DNA of 64,000 nucleotides from assembly GCA_019188255.1 (NCBI GenBank), contig JAETXT010000010.1, positions 3,286,001 through 3,350,000 of the forward strand. The letters are read 5' to 3'. Positions within the stretch are counted from its first letter, which is position 1; each line of letters begins with the position of its first letter. The notes below the pieces were generated by a model. It made no database searches. It worked only from the letters and a program-made list of their open reading frames with translations, and was not told where the DNA came from. Position numbers and translations under genes: made by a program. This document shows positions 11,066-20,880 of the stretch, one piece after another. Origin of the DNA: Verticillium longisporum. Lineage: Eukaryota > Ascomycota > Sordariomycetes > Glomerellales > Plectosphaerellaceae.

Positions 11066-11400
11066 GAGACCCCTACGCCTTGTCCGACGACAGCGACGAA
11101 GACGCAGCCATGGAGGAGATCCGGCGCAAGGTGCTCGCCTCCAAAACATTCGCCAATCCCCAGGCATCCGAAAAGAAGAAACCCGACACGATCGCGAGGC
11201 CGCAGCAGCTGAAACCCGACTCGGATATCGAGCCGGACAGCGACAATGGCGAGGACGACGACGACTTTGACAACATTATCAACGCGACGCCTGTCACGGA
11301 CAGGATAGGGCTTGCCAAGTTGGAGAAGGAGCGCTCGCAGGCCACTGTGACGAGCAGGACGTACTCGACGAACGTGACATCAGCGCCGGGCCGGTGGTAG
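10168..11400 (+). CDS. TSR3: 18S rRNA aminocarboxypropyltransferase Tsr3
   Basis: Tsr3 transfers the 3-amino-3-carboxypropyl group of S-adenosylmethionine to the hypermodified pseudouridine (m1acp3-psi) of 18S rRNA, a late cytoplasmic step of 40S maturation. Single exon, 410 aa; the ATG at 10168 follows a CT-rich leader and starts MVRHKKDKFASRGR. The conserved catalytic region is about residues 45-215, with AACWDLGHCDPKRCSGKRL, LVAANTVNCGKPWRLNCAEA, ICGKPDWAEQVLAPFSYG and FLEINGSLLKRYA. The C-terminal half is a long aspartate/glutamate-rich tail, including an uninterrupted Asp run at about 11032-11064. Such a tail is common in fungal orthologues. Assignment is secure. Confidence 0.95.
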
Positions 11401-12895
11401 TTCAATACATGTGTCGAAGCGCTTGCTCAGCATGTCATTTCAGTGGTGATTCTGTTTCGTGCCGAGGTGATTCTGTTGGGTGCCGAGAGCAGTCTGTGAC
11501 TGGGTTCTGGCAAGACAACCGCGTTGTATTTGGGCTCGTCAGACCGTGTTGCCCCAAGACTGAATGAGTTCGCGCTATACTCGTTTATGCTTCACAGAAA
11601 GGCCGTGCTAGAATGGTATGGCCCATATCATGCCAGGTGAGCCGTCTGCTCTTGATTCAGGGGTTCTGCTTTTGCAGAGCCGCGGTGAAAACGGTCAGGC
11701 TGGGACGACAACGGTGAAATTGACAGCCGGTCTGTGACAATCACAGAAGTGAAGAACCATGACAGCCTAACTTTCAGTGACACATATGGCGCACAACCCT
11801 TGCTGTTCGCGGCAGATGCAAAGTCATTGAAGCCCTGTTGTGATTGACAGGCTCTATCCGTCAAGCAGATCCATGGCCTCGACCTCGAAAGCTCGTAAGT
11901 TGTTTCTGACCAGTAGACACTGTTTGCGCGTTGGAACGATACAGCAGGTGTAATGGCTTGTTCATCGCTCTGGATGGACTCTTTAGGATTCCACTGGTGA
12001 CAGCATGATGGAAATGACAGGAGGTGACCTTCACTTCGTTTCTCAGTAAACGGTCTTCCCGGTGGATGTCTTGTCTGTAGTGTTTGAGCAGATTGAGGCG
12101 GTTTTACGAAGAATGCCCCATGGCAAATATACACTGAGCCCAACATGTAATGTTAAAGCTATCAATCATGAGGTAACATGTGTACTCCTTTCCATGATGC
12201 AGCTGGTATATCGCCACGACATACGGGACTGTAGTGACAAGGCATCGCTGGGCAATCGAGCAAGTATATTGCTTGGACGCGGCTACGTCCATAAGGAAGC
12301 CTGACCAGGCATCAACAGGGCCCAGTGAATGTGGCCTCACCAGTCACCTGTGAACATGCACCCTGTTGGCCCAAGGCAACAACCTTTATAGGCTTCCAAC
12401 CCCTGTCTTCCCACCGCCGGAACCGCGAGGATGGCCGCATGGCCTAGCGGTAAGGCTTCAAGAGCATCCAAACTGCAGGCACCATATAAGGCACCCTGGC
12501 AACAAACTACTTACGGCAAAAAAGAAGAGGGCAGGTTCGAATCCTGAGAGAAGTAGATGTCCTACGCGGCATCGAACTCTTTTGCTTTTTGCCACGCACC
12601 ATGCAATGAATGAAATGCATCTGGCTGCCTTTTCCTCAATCGGTTCCTTTGAGCTCTTGTATTTTTAGCACTTTTCGTGATGTTTTGCACTGCTGATGCC
12701 AAACATCTCGACATGGTCGTGGTCTACATTCTTGGTGTTTTCGCGTGACGTCGGTCCCTTGCGGGTCGCCACTTTAGACCCCTGCTTCTGCATTCGGCAT
12801 TCTACCTCGACATCAGACAGCTTTTCTACCTTGCCAACCGACAACCTCAATTTGCTGGGCGCATTTGCAGAAAAACGTCCGACGACCGCACAGCA
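11401..12895. other. Intergenic region, no protein gene seen
   Basis: About 1.5 kb between TSR3 and the FHA gene. A tRNA-like element lies at 12431-12556. The 172-codon minus-strand frame at 11628-12146 has no coding-like composition or domain. The last 200 bp should hold the promoter of the FHA gene. Confidence 0.5.
12431..12556 (+). other. tRNA-like sequence with A and B boxes (possible tRNA-Arg pseudogene or SINE head)
   Basis: An A-box-like TGGCCTAGCGG (12440-12450) and a perfect B box GGTTCGAATCC (12534-12544) are present. The first 25 nt (GGCCGCATGGCCTAGCGGTA) resemble the 5' half of tRNA-Arg, and the T arm is nearly intact. The spacing between the boxes (about 85 nt) is far longer than in an intronless tRNA. 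The 3' end (GAGAGAAGT) cannot pair with the 5' GGCCGCA, so no acceptor stem forms. This is not a functional tRNA as it stands. Confidence 0.4.
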
Positions 12896-13846
12896 ATGGG
12901 CTCCGACGAAGGCTCCCGCGAGCGTCCCGCAAGGAATAGTCGCCACCGCGACGAGGACGACCGGCCGCGAAAATCCGACCGCGACGCGCACCGCAGGCGA
13001 AGCAGAGACCGCGACTCGGACCGGCGCAGAGATCGCTCGCGATCGAGAGAACCGAGGAGGAAAGAGAGACGCCGCTCACACACGCCCGACTCGTCACGCC
13101 GCCACCGTGACCGCCATCGCGACGACGACAGCGACCGCCATCGCGACGACGACAGCGACCGCCACCGCGACAGAGACGCAGACCGCGGCGACCGACACCG
13201 GAGACGCAGATCCCCAGACGCCGCCGGCAGCAGAAGCAAAAGCGAACCAGACCGGCACGCGAAGCGCCGCGCCTCGCCCTCGCCGCTCCGCCGCCAGGGC
13301 CCGCTGCCGTCGCAGACGGACTCGTTCGCCGTGACGACGGGCGAGGCGGCGGCGCAGCCCAAGGAGCAGCCGAACTTTGGCAACAGCGGCGCGCTGGCGG
13401 CGGCGTCGAACGCGGTGCAGCAGGCGGACGGCACGTCGATTGTGCTCAAGTACCACGAGCCGCCCGAGGCGCGCAAGCCGCCGGCCAGGGACGACTGGAA
13501 GCTGTTCGTCTTCAAGGGCCCCGACGTGCTCGATACGGTTGGCCTCGGCGCGCGGAGCTGCTGGCTTGTCGGCCGGGAGGTGGCGGTTGTGGACCTGGCG
13601 GCCGAGCATCCGAGCGTCAGCAAGCAGCATGCTGCTATCCAGTTTCGCTTTGTCGAGAAGAGGAATGAGTTTGGGGACCGCATTGGCAGGGTCAAGCCGT
13701 ACTTGATCGATCTCGAGAGTGCCAATGGCACGGAGCTCAATGGGAAGAAGGTCGCCGAGAGCCGGTACGTTGAGCTGAGGCACAAGGACATGGTCAAGTT
13801 TGGGCACAGCACGAGGGAGTACGTGATCATGCTGGCGCCGAAGTGA
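12896..13846 (+). CDS. FHA-domain protein of the SNIP1/Pml1 type (RES splicing complex)
   Basis: In yeast, Pml1 with Bud13 and Snu17 forms the RES complex, which supports splicing and nuclear retention of unspliced pre-mRNA; the animal orthologue is SNIP1. Single exon, 316 aa. The N-terminal 120 residues are an RS/RD-rich tract with three RHRDDDSD-type repeats at about 13110-13165. The C-terminal FHA domain (about residues 200-310) shows WKLFVFKGPDVLDTV, SCWLVGRE, the HPSVSKQHAAIQFR phosphopeptide-binding loop, LIDLESANGTELNG and a final HSTREYVIML strand. The ending is typical for the family. Assignment is secure; nuclear localisation is inferred from the basic RS tract. Confidence 0.9.
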   Translation: MGSDEGSRERPARNSRHRDEDDRPRKSDRDAHRRRSRDRDSDRRRDRSRSREPRRKERRRSHTPDSSRRHRDRHRDDDSDRHRDDDSDRHRDRDADRGDRHRRRRSPDAAGSRSKSEPDRHAKRRASPSPLRRQGPLPSQTDSFAVTTGEAAAQPKEQPNFGNSGALAAASNAVQQADGTSIVLKYHEPPEARKPPARDDWKLFVFKGPDVLDTVGLGARSCWLVGREVAVVDLAAEHPSVSKQHAAIQFRFVEKRNEFGDRIGRVKPYLIDLESANGTELNGKKVAESRYVELRHKDMVKFGHSTREYVIMLAPK

Positions 13847-14216
13847 GGGTCAGCATGTTGGCCAAGCATGTTGGCTGTCCCTGTGGTAGATGTGTAATTG
13901 GAACCAACGATACCCTGCAGGCGCGTGCTACGTTTGGCTGTGAATGACTTGATAAGCTGATGGCAACTTTGGCTCGGGGTGGCTGTCCTGCAGAATCGAT
14001 GGCTTTGTTCTCAAACACAGTTGTTCTCCAACACAGTTGTTCTCCAACACAGTTGTTCTCCAACACAGGGCGTCCGCAACAGCAGTTGGCACGAGCACTG
14101 CCGTTGCGAAGCGTGTGTAGATGTCGACACGCTGAACAGCGCCATTGGCTTACCGGTTGTTGAGATGAATTCTCCCTGGCCGACACATTGACGATGAATC
14201 ACGATACTTTGAGAGT
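13847..14216. other. Intergenic region upstream of the Hce2-like gene
   Basis: Holds the 16-bp tandem array at 14005-14068 and no gene. Confidence 0.5.
14005..14068. repeat. 16-bp tandem repeat, four copies
   Basis: TTGTTCTCCAACACAG starts at 14005, 14021, 14037 and 14053; only the first copy differs, by one base. It lies about 150 bp upstream of the TATA box of the Hce2-like gene. Confidence 0.9.
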
Positions 14217-14223
14217 TATAAAG
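14217..14223 (+). promoter_or_regulatory. TATA box of the Hce2-like gene
   Basis: TATAAAG is followed about 30 bp later by a CT-rich likely initiation region. A strong TATA box suits a regulated secreted-protein gene. Confidence 0.5.
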
Positions 14224-14359
14224 AGCCAACTGGCCAGCTGCCCTAACTCCTCTCTGCAACATGCTTCTCCCTCATCAGACTACCTCTACACAAGCAACCG
14301 CAACAAGTACGTGCCACTCCCCCAAACTAACATATTCGGCAGGTCTGAATATCCCCAAG

Positions 14360-15261
14360 ATGTTGAACATGATGTCTCCCCTCATGACGCTGGTCGCCAT
14401 CCTCGCGCTCCTGCCCCAAGGTCAAGGTTTGGTGATCCCCGGCTTCCTCAACCTCACCAGCCTCGCCCCTGTCCTTACGCAGGTATTTACCATTTTGCCC
14501 TACCCCAAGCACACGCCAGCCACGCCGATGCAGCCACGGGACTTCACCATCCTGCCTTATCCCCTGCATCGCACAACCAGCAAGACGACGACCTTCATGA
14601 CGCAGACGACTCCCACGTCGCAACCGCAACCGCAACCGCAACCACAACCCCGACGCCCCCGTTCACAGCCGCCCCCCGCCAAGCCGTAGACGTCGATCCC
14701 ACAACCCCCATCTCCTGGCACGAAGCCAGCCACGGCAACAACATCTGCGGCCCCTCGTCCTTCGTCCCGCACACGTCAAGCCTCTCCCCCCTCGCAGCCG
14801 ACTGTCTCGCCCTGGCCGCCGCCCTGCGCGCGAAAAAAGGCTACTTCGTCGCCCGCGGCTTCACTGACACGACGACCCTCGTCGGCCTCGCGACGGAAGG
14901 AAGCTGCATCTTCGACGTCCGGCCCGCGATGCCGTCCCACTTCCACGGGGTCATCGGTGCGCTCGACGCCGCCGCGTTTCTCGACGACGCCGTCCGGGAC
15001 TTGTCGTCGCCTGCGGGCGGCGCGACGGCCGGGGATGGGTCGTGGGTGGCCGGCGGGCTTGTGGGCGCCAGCGGCGTGACGGCGTGTGAGCTTGGCGGCG
15101 GCGGGAAGCAGGCGCTGGTTTGGGCCGTCTATGCTGCTGGACAGAAATGGCATGTTGGGCACGTGGATGTGCCTGTTGAGGTGCCGGGTGCGGGCTGCGC
15201 GATGGAGATGGGGCGTTGGGGTGTTGTTGCGATGCTGGCGTCGCTGGCGGTGTTGCTTTAG
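14360..15261 (+). CDS. Secreted Hce2/Ecp2-like effector-domain protein, possibly GPI-anchored
   Basis: Proposed exons are 14360-14482 and 14581-15261 (GTATTT donor, CCAG acceptor), 267 aa. The intron is inferred only because the signal peptide and the C-terminal domain are in different frames. A 5' UTR intron at 14307-14342 (GTACGT, CTAAC, CAG) is also plausible, and ATG 14261 is an alternative start. The N-terminus (LMTLVAILALLPQGQG) is a signal peptide, followed by a Thr/Pro-rich linker. The C-terminal domain shows CGPSSFVPHTSSLSPLAADC, then GSCIFDV and TACELGG, the four-cysteine spacing of Hce2 (homologues of Cladosporium fulvum Ecp2). The last 20 residues are hydrophobic, as in a GPI signal. 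Ecp2 relatives act as necrosis-inducing effectors or in microbial antagonism; this protein's role is unknown. Domain call is good, exon structure weak. Confidence 0.65.
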
Positions 15262-15586
15262 CATTTGAGCATTTGAGCATTTCAGCAAGTCGAGGACATC
15301 GAGGACATCGAGGACTCGAGGATGAACGAGCTATAGGATGTCAGCGGAAATCCAGCTGCTGACGAGTCCTTTGGCAGTGTCTCTGGAGCTCTGGTCGGAA
15401 TCGGATGTTGCTGGCCTAGCTTACTTCCAGCGACTGCGAATAGTGGCATGCTCAATACCAAAGAGGACAGGCATAGATAAAGAAAGCAAATTACTACATT
15501 AACTCTTCCCTTCTTGACCATAATGTCGTGCACTGCCCAAACGCCAGACCATCTCTGCCGTCCGTGGCAGAGAATGCATGCGCCGT
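15262..15586. other. Convergent intergenic region with short repeats
   Basis: Starts with small tandem copies of GCATTTGA and GAGGACATC (about 15261-15320). No gene is seen. Confidence 0.5.
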
Positions 15587-16390
15587 CTATGCGGTCCTCG
15601 TCTTCTTGCTCCGCGATGCAAAGTCAAGCCACTTCTTGTACTCGTCATACTCTAGACTCTCCTTCTTGCCCTGGTACCGCACGACCTTGAGCTCGACCTC
15701 CCGCCACGTCTCCCTGCGGCCCGTCCAGCCGGCCTTGCGCATCAGGCTCACGAGCGTCTCCTCCTTGGTCCACTCCTGCTCGACAGCGACGTCGGGCAGG
15801 TAGGTGGCGCCGTAGCGGCGGCCCTTGGCCGCGAAGCTGATGCGCAGGCCGTGCACGCCGAGGGTCCAGTCCATGGCGTCGTCGCAGTCCTCGAACTCGG
15901 TCAGCAGCGTCACGGCGACCTCGAGCGTCGGCAGCTCGGACGCGGCCACGGGCGGGAACCGCGTGTCGTGCAGCGCCGACGTCAGGGCGTACTCGGACAG
16001 GCCGGCGTCGAGGTCCTGCGCCTCAAAGGTGCCGATGCAGCCGCGCAGCGAGCGGTGGCGCGACGGCCCGCCGGCGACCGTGTTCCAGGTCACGAAGAGC
16101 GGCGACTCGGTCACGAGGGACGGCAGCGAGGCCGTCGAGGTGGCGGGCGTGTCGGCGGACAGGGACACGCTGCTTGACGAGCCGGACGACGCGGAGCCGG
16201 CGTCGCTTGACTTGGACGGCTCGGTCAGGCGCTGGAGGGCGGGCATCTGCTTCTTGCTGCTTGGCTCGGGCTGCGACTTGGCGTACTCGGCCCATGACTG
16301 CTGGATCTCGTCGAGGGAGCGGCCCTTGCGGCGCTCGAGGTGCGAAGCGAGGGCCTCGAAGCAATAGAGACAGTGTTCGATGGAAGCCAT
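15587..16390 (-). CDS. AMMECR1-domain protein
   Basis: Single exon, 267 aa; ATG at 16388-16390, TAG at 15587-15589. The N-terminus MASIEHCLYCFEALASHLER is typical of fungal members and leads into a serine-rich insert of about 50 residues. The AMMECR1 core follows with SPLFVTWNTV, the signature RGCIGTFEAQDL, YALTSALHDTRFPPV, LEVAVTLLTEFEDC, WTLGVHGLRISF and YLPDVAVEQEWTKEETL. The RGCIG motif is the most conserved stretch of this family, which occurs in all domains of life and whose biochemical role is still not settled. A 16-bp tandem array lies just upstream of the start. Family assignment is secure. Confidence 0.92.
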   Translation of the reverse strand: MASIEHCLYCFEALASHLERRKGRSLDEIQQSWAEYAKSQPEPSSKKQMPALQRLTEPSKSSDAGSASSGSSSSVSLSADTPATSTASLPSLVTESPLFVTWNTVAGGPSRHRSLRGCIGTFEAQDLDAGLSEYALTSALHDTRFPPVAASELPTLEVAVTLLTEFEDCDDAMDWTLGVHGLRISFAAKGRRYGATYLPDVAVEQEWTKEETLVSLMRKAGWTGRRETWREVELKVVRYQGKKESLEYDEYKKWLDFASRSKKTRTA

Positions 16391-17849
16391 GAGCTGTGGG
16401 AGCCGACGGGCTGGAGTCTTTGGGCTGTCTAGTTCCTTTGCCCGGTCAAGATTTTGCCCGGTCGAGGTTTTACCCAGTCAATATTTTACCCAGTCAATAT
16501 TTCGCCCAGTCAAGAGAAGGTGAAGAGTCAAACGACGCAGTGCTCAACCGAGTGTCACGAGAAGCAGGTGATCAGGCAATGAGGGGAAGTGATGATGTTT
16601 GAGGCAGGCACAGCGATGGCCGTGACCTGACGCGGGGAACGTCATCATGTCACAGCGTGAAGTGGGAAGGAGAGGCGGGGGCGGGGTGCAGCTCTGTGCA
16701 TTGCATATTCAGGGCATGCATGATAATGCATGATTCAAGGCATGCATGATACGGGGCATGCATGATGCGAGGCGATCCCAATCTTCGTGATGACTGAATT
16801 GCCCAAAGTGGAAGCTGCCCCAATCAACAACGTTGAAGCCCCAACAACAACGTTGCGAGTTTGAAGCTTCTTCGTCTGTTACGGAAACAACACTCCCTGG
16901 CACTGACAACCTGGGTTGTTGACGACATGAAGCGGCTCTGGGCCTGCTCGTAGCCTCCGATGGCCTGCCGATCTAACTTGACCCGTTCACATGCGAGGTC
17001 CTGTCGAACCTTCGTGATGACCGATCGTCGTGTCATGAACCTAGTCACTCGGACCGCAAGAAAGCACCTTGAGATGCACCATCTCCTGTGTGGCCGGACT
17101 CGACCAGACTTCCCTGAAACACAATATATGTACGTGGGCACACAATTCGTGGGCCAACGGGTCGATCTGCAACGTCTGCGTCTGCCGAACTGTCAAAGAT
17201 CGAGGTTCCACGAAAGCACTGCCCTAGGGGTGGCTCAACCACTTGCTCTTGCAGCCAGCGATGGAGCAGAGGACTTCTGATTGGCATGGCGGGCAGTTGA
17301 AATGCAGTCAAGCAAAGTCCGGGGAAGGGCAAGTATCGACATAGGACAGGGACCTCGATAATCAACTCGATGACAACCCGTGCCGAGACAAACAAACTAA
17401 ACCATCCCCGCTACATCAAGCTGGCCCGCTGCTCAACACCCGAGACCGCCGGTCGATCATATCTCTTCTTTGCCAGCCACGTGAGCTCTTCACCGACCAC
17501 AACAACGCACTCGTTGCGTAGCCCTGCCGAGAATACAACCCCATCACAGCGCGGCATCCCCTACGGGCGCGCACTCTCTCCGGGCCCGCCACCTCTGCCC
17601 CGCAGTCTCGTGCGGGTAAACTACCTGGCGTGAGCCCTCGCAACTGCCGGGCTGTTCTGCCAATCACCCGTCTCCATGTTTCTGCTGTGAGTCCCCTGGC
17701 GCCATCACTCCATCGCGAAAGGTTATTGTCCATGTAACATGGATGAACGATGTTCTCTTCATGCACGTCGGCGCGAGTCAGGGCCCTGATTGCCGACAGT
17801 CCGGTATATCCGACGACCTGCATTGGGCGCTGAACAACGACATGATGGA
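16391..17849. other. Divergent intergenic region, no gene seen
   Basis: Contains the 16-bp array at 16441-16516 and several GCATGCATGAT copies at about 16700-16765. Short open frames at 16960-17280 and 17370-17633 lack coding character. The right end carries the promoter of the dehydrogenase gene. Confidence 0.5.
16441..16516. repeat. 16-bp tandem repeat, about five copies, upstream of the AMMECR1 gene
   Basis: Units start at 16441, 16457, 16473, 16489 and 16505 with consensus CCCAGTCAATATTTTA. The two leftmost copies read CCCGGTC. The array begins about 50 bp upstream of the AMMECR1 start codon, so it lies in its 5' UTR or core promoter. Confidence 0.85.
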
Positions 17850-17855
17850 ATCGAG

Positions 17856-17862
17856 TATAAAA
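17856..17862 (+). promoter_or_regulatory. TATA box of the SDR gene
   Basis: TATAAAA lies 88 bp upstream of the start codon at 17950, a usual distance for a TATA-driven fungal gene with a short leader. Confidence 0.55.
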
Positions 17863-17949
17863 CGTCTGGCACAGAATCATCTTGAAACGAATTCAATAGC
17901 ATCCTCCATTCATCTGAACCCAAATAGATAAAACACCCCTCTACTCACA

Positions 17950-18789
17950 ATGTCCAAAGTCTGGTTCATCACAGGCACCTCCCGCGGACTCGGGCGAGCC
18001 CTCGTCGACCACGCCCTTGCACAAGGCGACAAGGTCGTCGCCACGGCGCGCAACCCCAAAGCCCTCGAGCCCCTCCAAGCGCAGTATCCCGACACGCTGT
18101 TCTTGTACCCCCTCGACGTCACAGACGCATCGGCCGCGCGCGCCGCCGTCGCCGCCGCGCTCGACAAGTTCGACCACATTGACATCCTCGTCAACAACGC
18201 CGGCTACGCCAACATAGCCTCGGTCGAGCACATGGCCGACGACGACTTCCGCGCCCAGGTCGACACAAACTTCTTCGGCGTCGTCAACGTCACCAAGGCG
18301 GTGCTGCCGCACTTCCGCGCCCGTCGCGCCGGGCACGTCTTCCAGGTGTCCTCGATCGCCAGCCGAAGCGGCACGCCCGGGCTGTCGGCGTACCAGGCCT
18401 CCAAGTTTGCCGTGAGCGGCTTCTCCATCTCGCTCGCTTCCGAGGTTGCGCCCTTTAACGTCAAGGTCACCTCCCTCGAGCCCGGCGCCATGCAGACGGA
18501 CTGGATGGGCTCGTCGATGAAGGTGCACGATATCGACGAGGCGTACCGCGAGACTGTGGGCTCGATTGCAGGGCACGTCGGCAACCTGGAGAGCGGCGGG
18601 GTGGCGGCGTCCGGCGGATCGGACATTGCCAAGATCGGCGCCGTCATCGAGACGCTGTACAAGGCTGATGATCCGCCTGTGCGGGTGCTCTTGGGGAAGG
18701 ACGCCGTGAACTACGGGCTGCATTTCAGTCAGCAGCAGGCCGAGTCGGATGCTCGGTGGAGGGAGTTGAGCGAGTCGACATCGGTCTAG
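17950..18789 (+). CDS. Classical short-chain dehydrogenase/reductase (SDR)
   Basis: NAD(P)-dependent oxidoreductase of unknown substrate. Single exon, 279 aa, starting MSKVWFITGTSRGLGRALVD. The cofactor-binding TGTSRGLG motif is at residues 8-15, DVTD near 58, and NNAG at 82-85. The catalytic residues are Ser135 (VSSIAS), Tyr148 and Lys152 (YQASK), with the active-site asparagine in the NFFGVVNVTKA helix. The length and the closing ...VRVLLGKDAVNYGL resemble the many fungal and bacterial SDRs of the oxidoreductase type with a C-terminal substrate-loop extension. It has its own TATA box and no cluster partners, so neither a biosynthetic nor a detoxifying role can be argued from context. SDR assignment is certain; substrate unknown. 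Confidence 0.9.
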   Translation: MSKVWFITGTSRGLGRALVDHALAQGDKVVATARNPKALEPLQAQYPDTLFLYPLDVTDASAARAAVAAALDKFDHIDILVNNAGYANIASVEHMADDDFRAQVDTNFFGVVNVTKAVLPHFRARRAGHVFQVSSIASRSGTPGLSAYQASKFAVSGFSISLASEVAPFNVKVTSLEPGAMQTDWMGSSMKVHDIDEAYRETVGSIAGHVGNLESGGVAASGGSDIAKIGAVIETLYKADDPPVRVLLGKDAVNYGLHFSQQQAESDARWRELSESTSV

Positions 18790-20073
18790 TGGAGCGATTG
18801 CACGTGAGCTTTATTGAAATGGCAAGACGATTTCCGCAGGTTGATTTCGACAGACTTGGCAAGGCAAGCCCGAGGTTCGGGAATTGTCATGATCAACGCG
18901 CAATGCGAGCCAGACTTTGTTCAGTGAACCGAGTTTCGGTCAGTTTCCAGGTACAGGCCTGTTCAACATGTGACTGGTGTGACTTGATGGGCTGCGTGTC
19001 TGAGAGTACTACGCGTATAGCTTTATACTAGCTGTGATTGTTAGTCTTTCGATGCAGCCGTGTTCAGGTCCGTGATGCGAGGCATATGGTAGTGACAGCT
19101 TCTTAGACAATGTTGCGTACAGCACGCCAACCCGAAACAAGCCAACTGGTCACATCTCTGCATCATGGATGTGCTGGAACACTGCCACCTGGACCTATCT
19201 TGGCGCGTCACAATGCCCTCACAGGGTTGAGGGATGAAATAACTACCACGTCGAGCGTTGAAAAATTTGTATGCCCTGAACTGTCGACAGAGCTTACTGA
19301 TGCTGACTCTGACACCTTCTATCGTATGAAAAGGCAGAAACTGCAGGAAGAAGAGCAGGACTGATGAAGAACATTCCTTTGGAACTTTGGCTACCTGTAT
19401 CACGGAAGCCACGGTCGTGAGGCAGCTGGTTGCCGTTCCTATACCTATTCCGGGTGCTTTACACACCAACAATTGGCATCCGACTCTCGTTCGCAACGCT
19501 GATGACAACCGGCCGATCGCTCCGCCGCGCCCCCGGCGGTCGAGAGCCGGGGTGGGTCGATTCCCCCCGCCATGCTTACGCACAGGGAGAATAAAATACG
19601 GCCGTGTTTCTCGTGTCCACGGCGCTCACGGCTTCGGCATGCCGACTTGTCGGACGCAGGGTGACAAACACGGACGTAGGGGGTCAACTTTGAGCGATGA
19701 ACCTGCTGCGGAAGACGAATGATTCTGTCTGCTATTTTGTCCATGATCGTTCGTCTGTATTTGCACGAGAGGAGCGACACTTACGACCTACAATAAAGGG
19801 CCTCATGTCCTTCACTCGTTCTGTGCCATTTTATTTTCAGCATGCACCTTGCATGCGTAGTTGGTGCGACTGTCATCTAGGGGGGTTCTGTATGGAAAGC
19901 GTCGCGGACCCATTCGAATTGGACTGTTCATGTCGCTGCCGGGAAGCCAGAGCGACGCATCAGAGAAGTTGGCAGAACGGGTTGTTGATCCCAGTAGAAT
20001 CCTGCAGGAGACGTGGAAACCTCCCTGGCCGAGGCCGCATCTCGCACCTCGACTCCGCAACACCATGTCACGA
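18790..20073. other. Intergenic region, no gene seen
   Basis: Short open frames on both strands have neither coding-like composition nor recognisable domains. It precedes the 37-bp repeats and the NmrA-like relic. Confidence 0.5.
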
Positions 20074-20162
20074 GCTCGCTGCCGGCTGCGAGCATAGTAT
20101 CCAGAGGCAAGCTCGCTGCCGCCTGCCAGCATAGTATCCAGAGGCAAGCTCGCTGCCGCCTT
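20074..20162. repeat. 37-bp direct repeat, two full copies plus a partial
   Basis: Units beginning GCTCGCTGCC start at 20074, 20111 and 20148, each followed in the full copies by CAGCATAGTATCCAGAGGCAA or a one-base variant. The repeat ends where homology to an NmrA-like protein begins, so it may mark the breakpoint that removed the 5' half of that gene. Confidence 0.85.
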
Positions 20163-20760
20163 TCGACTTCAAATATGCCGCCGTCCAGCGGATCGACGAG
20201 TCGCTCCCTGATCGCGCCGCCGAGACCACCCGCGTCTGGACAGGCTTCTACCCCTCGAATACGGCCTACGGCGGTGCGATGAAGTTTGTGCCCTTGGTCA
20301 GTCGCGCGACCGGGTCGCCTCGTGGAACACGGCAGAGACGCCCAGCTGACGGCATCACCATGCCCACAGCCCGGCTCAGATGTCTACGCGTGGACCCAGT
20401 CCAGCAGACAAGATGCTGTGTTCCGATTGCCGGCGACGTTCCCCACAGCGAGTGTTGGCGGCGCCGTCGAGGGTTACTTGGAGGCAGGACCCACGACATT
20501 GGGCATCGTCGCCGTCGTCATCACCGACAACCTCAACATGACCGACGTTGTCAAGGTGTGGCAGGTCGTGCCAGGGCAGGAGGGAGTCTGCCTGGACGTA
20601 TCAGAGCATACGAGCGCATCTGGGACATTGCTGGCTCGGAACTTGCCTCAGCCTCGCTGGAGCGAACAGTTCCCAGAGCGGCACCAGCTGTTCCCTGGAG
20701 ACACGATGACCTAGAGGGTTTGGTGTTCGAGACAAAGTTGGCGGCTACGAGCAGGCCATG
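20163..20760 (+). pseudogene. NmrA-like (NAD(P)-binding) gene relic, C-terminal half only
   Basis: The translated pieces read as the second half of an NmrA/isoflavone-reductase-like protein. FDFKYAAVQRIDESLPDR and TRVWTGFYPSNTAYGGAMKF run to 20297; an intron (GTCAGT to CACAG, about 20298-20369) would join them to GSDVYAWTQSSRQDAVFRLP and EGYLEAGPTTLGIVAVVITD. At about 20604-20607 the frame breaks: AYERIWDIAGSELASASLER, the typical NmrA YE.IWG..GRELA region, continues in another frame, and EGLVFETKLAATS near the end lies in that second frame too. There is no Rossmann GxxGxxG half and no start codon; upstream sequence is direct repeats. NmrA proteins are redox-sensing regulators or reductases. 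It is probably dead. Confidence 0.55.
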
Positions 20761-20827
20761 AAGGGGGATAAAGGTTTGCTGGTGTAAACCTAGTGAGGCA
20801 ACAGGGGCTGGCCAGCATGTCAACGAG

Positions 20828-20880
20828 CGACTGGACATGTCCGACTGGACATGACTGGACATGTCTGACTGGACATGTCG
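20828..20880. repeat. CTGGACATG short tandem repeats
   Basis: Four to five overlapping copies of CTGGACATGTCYGA; each GGACATGTCC half is a near palindrome. Confidence 0.75.
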
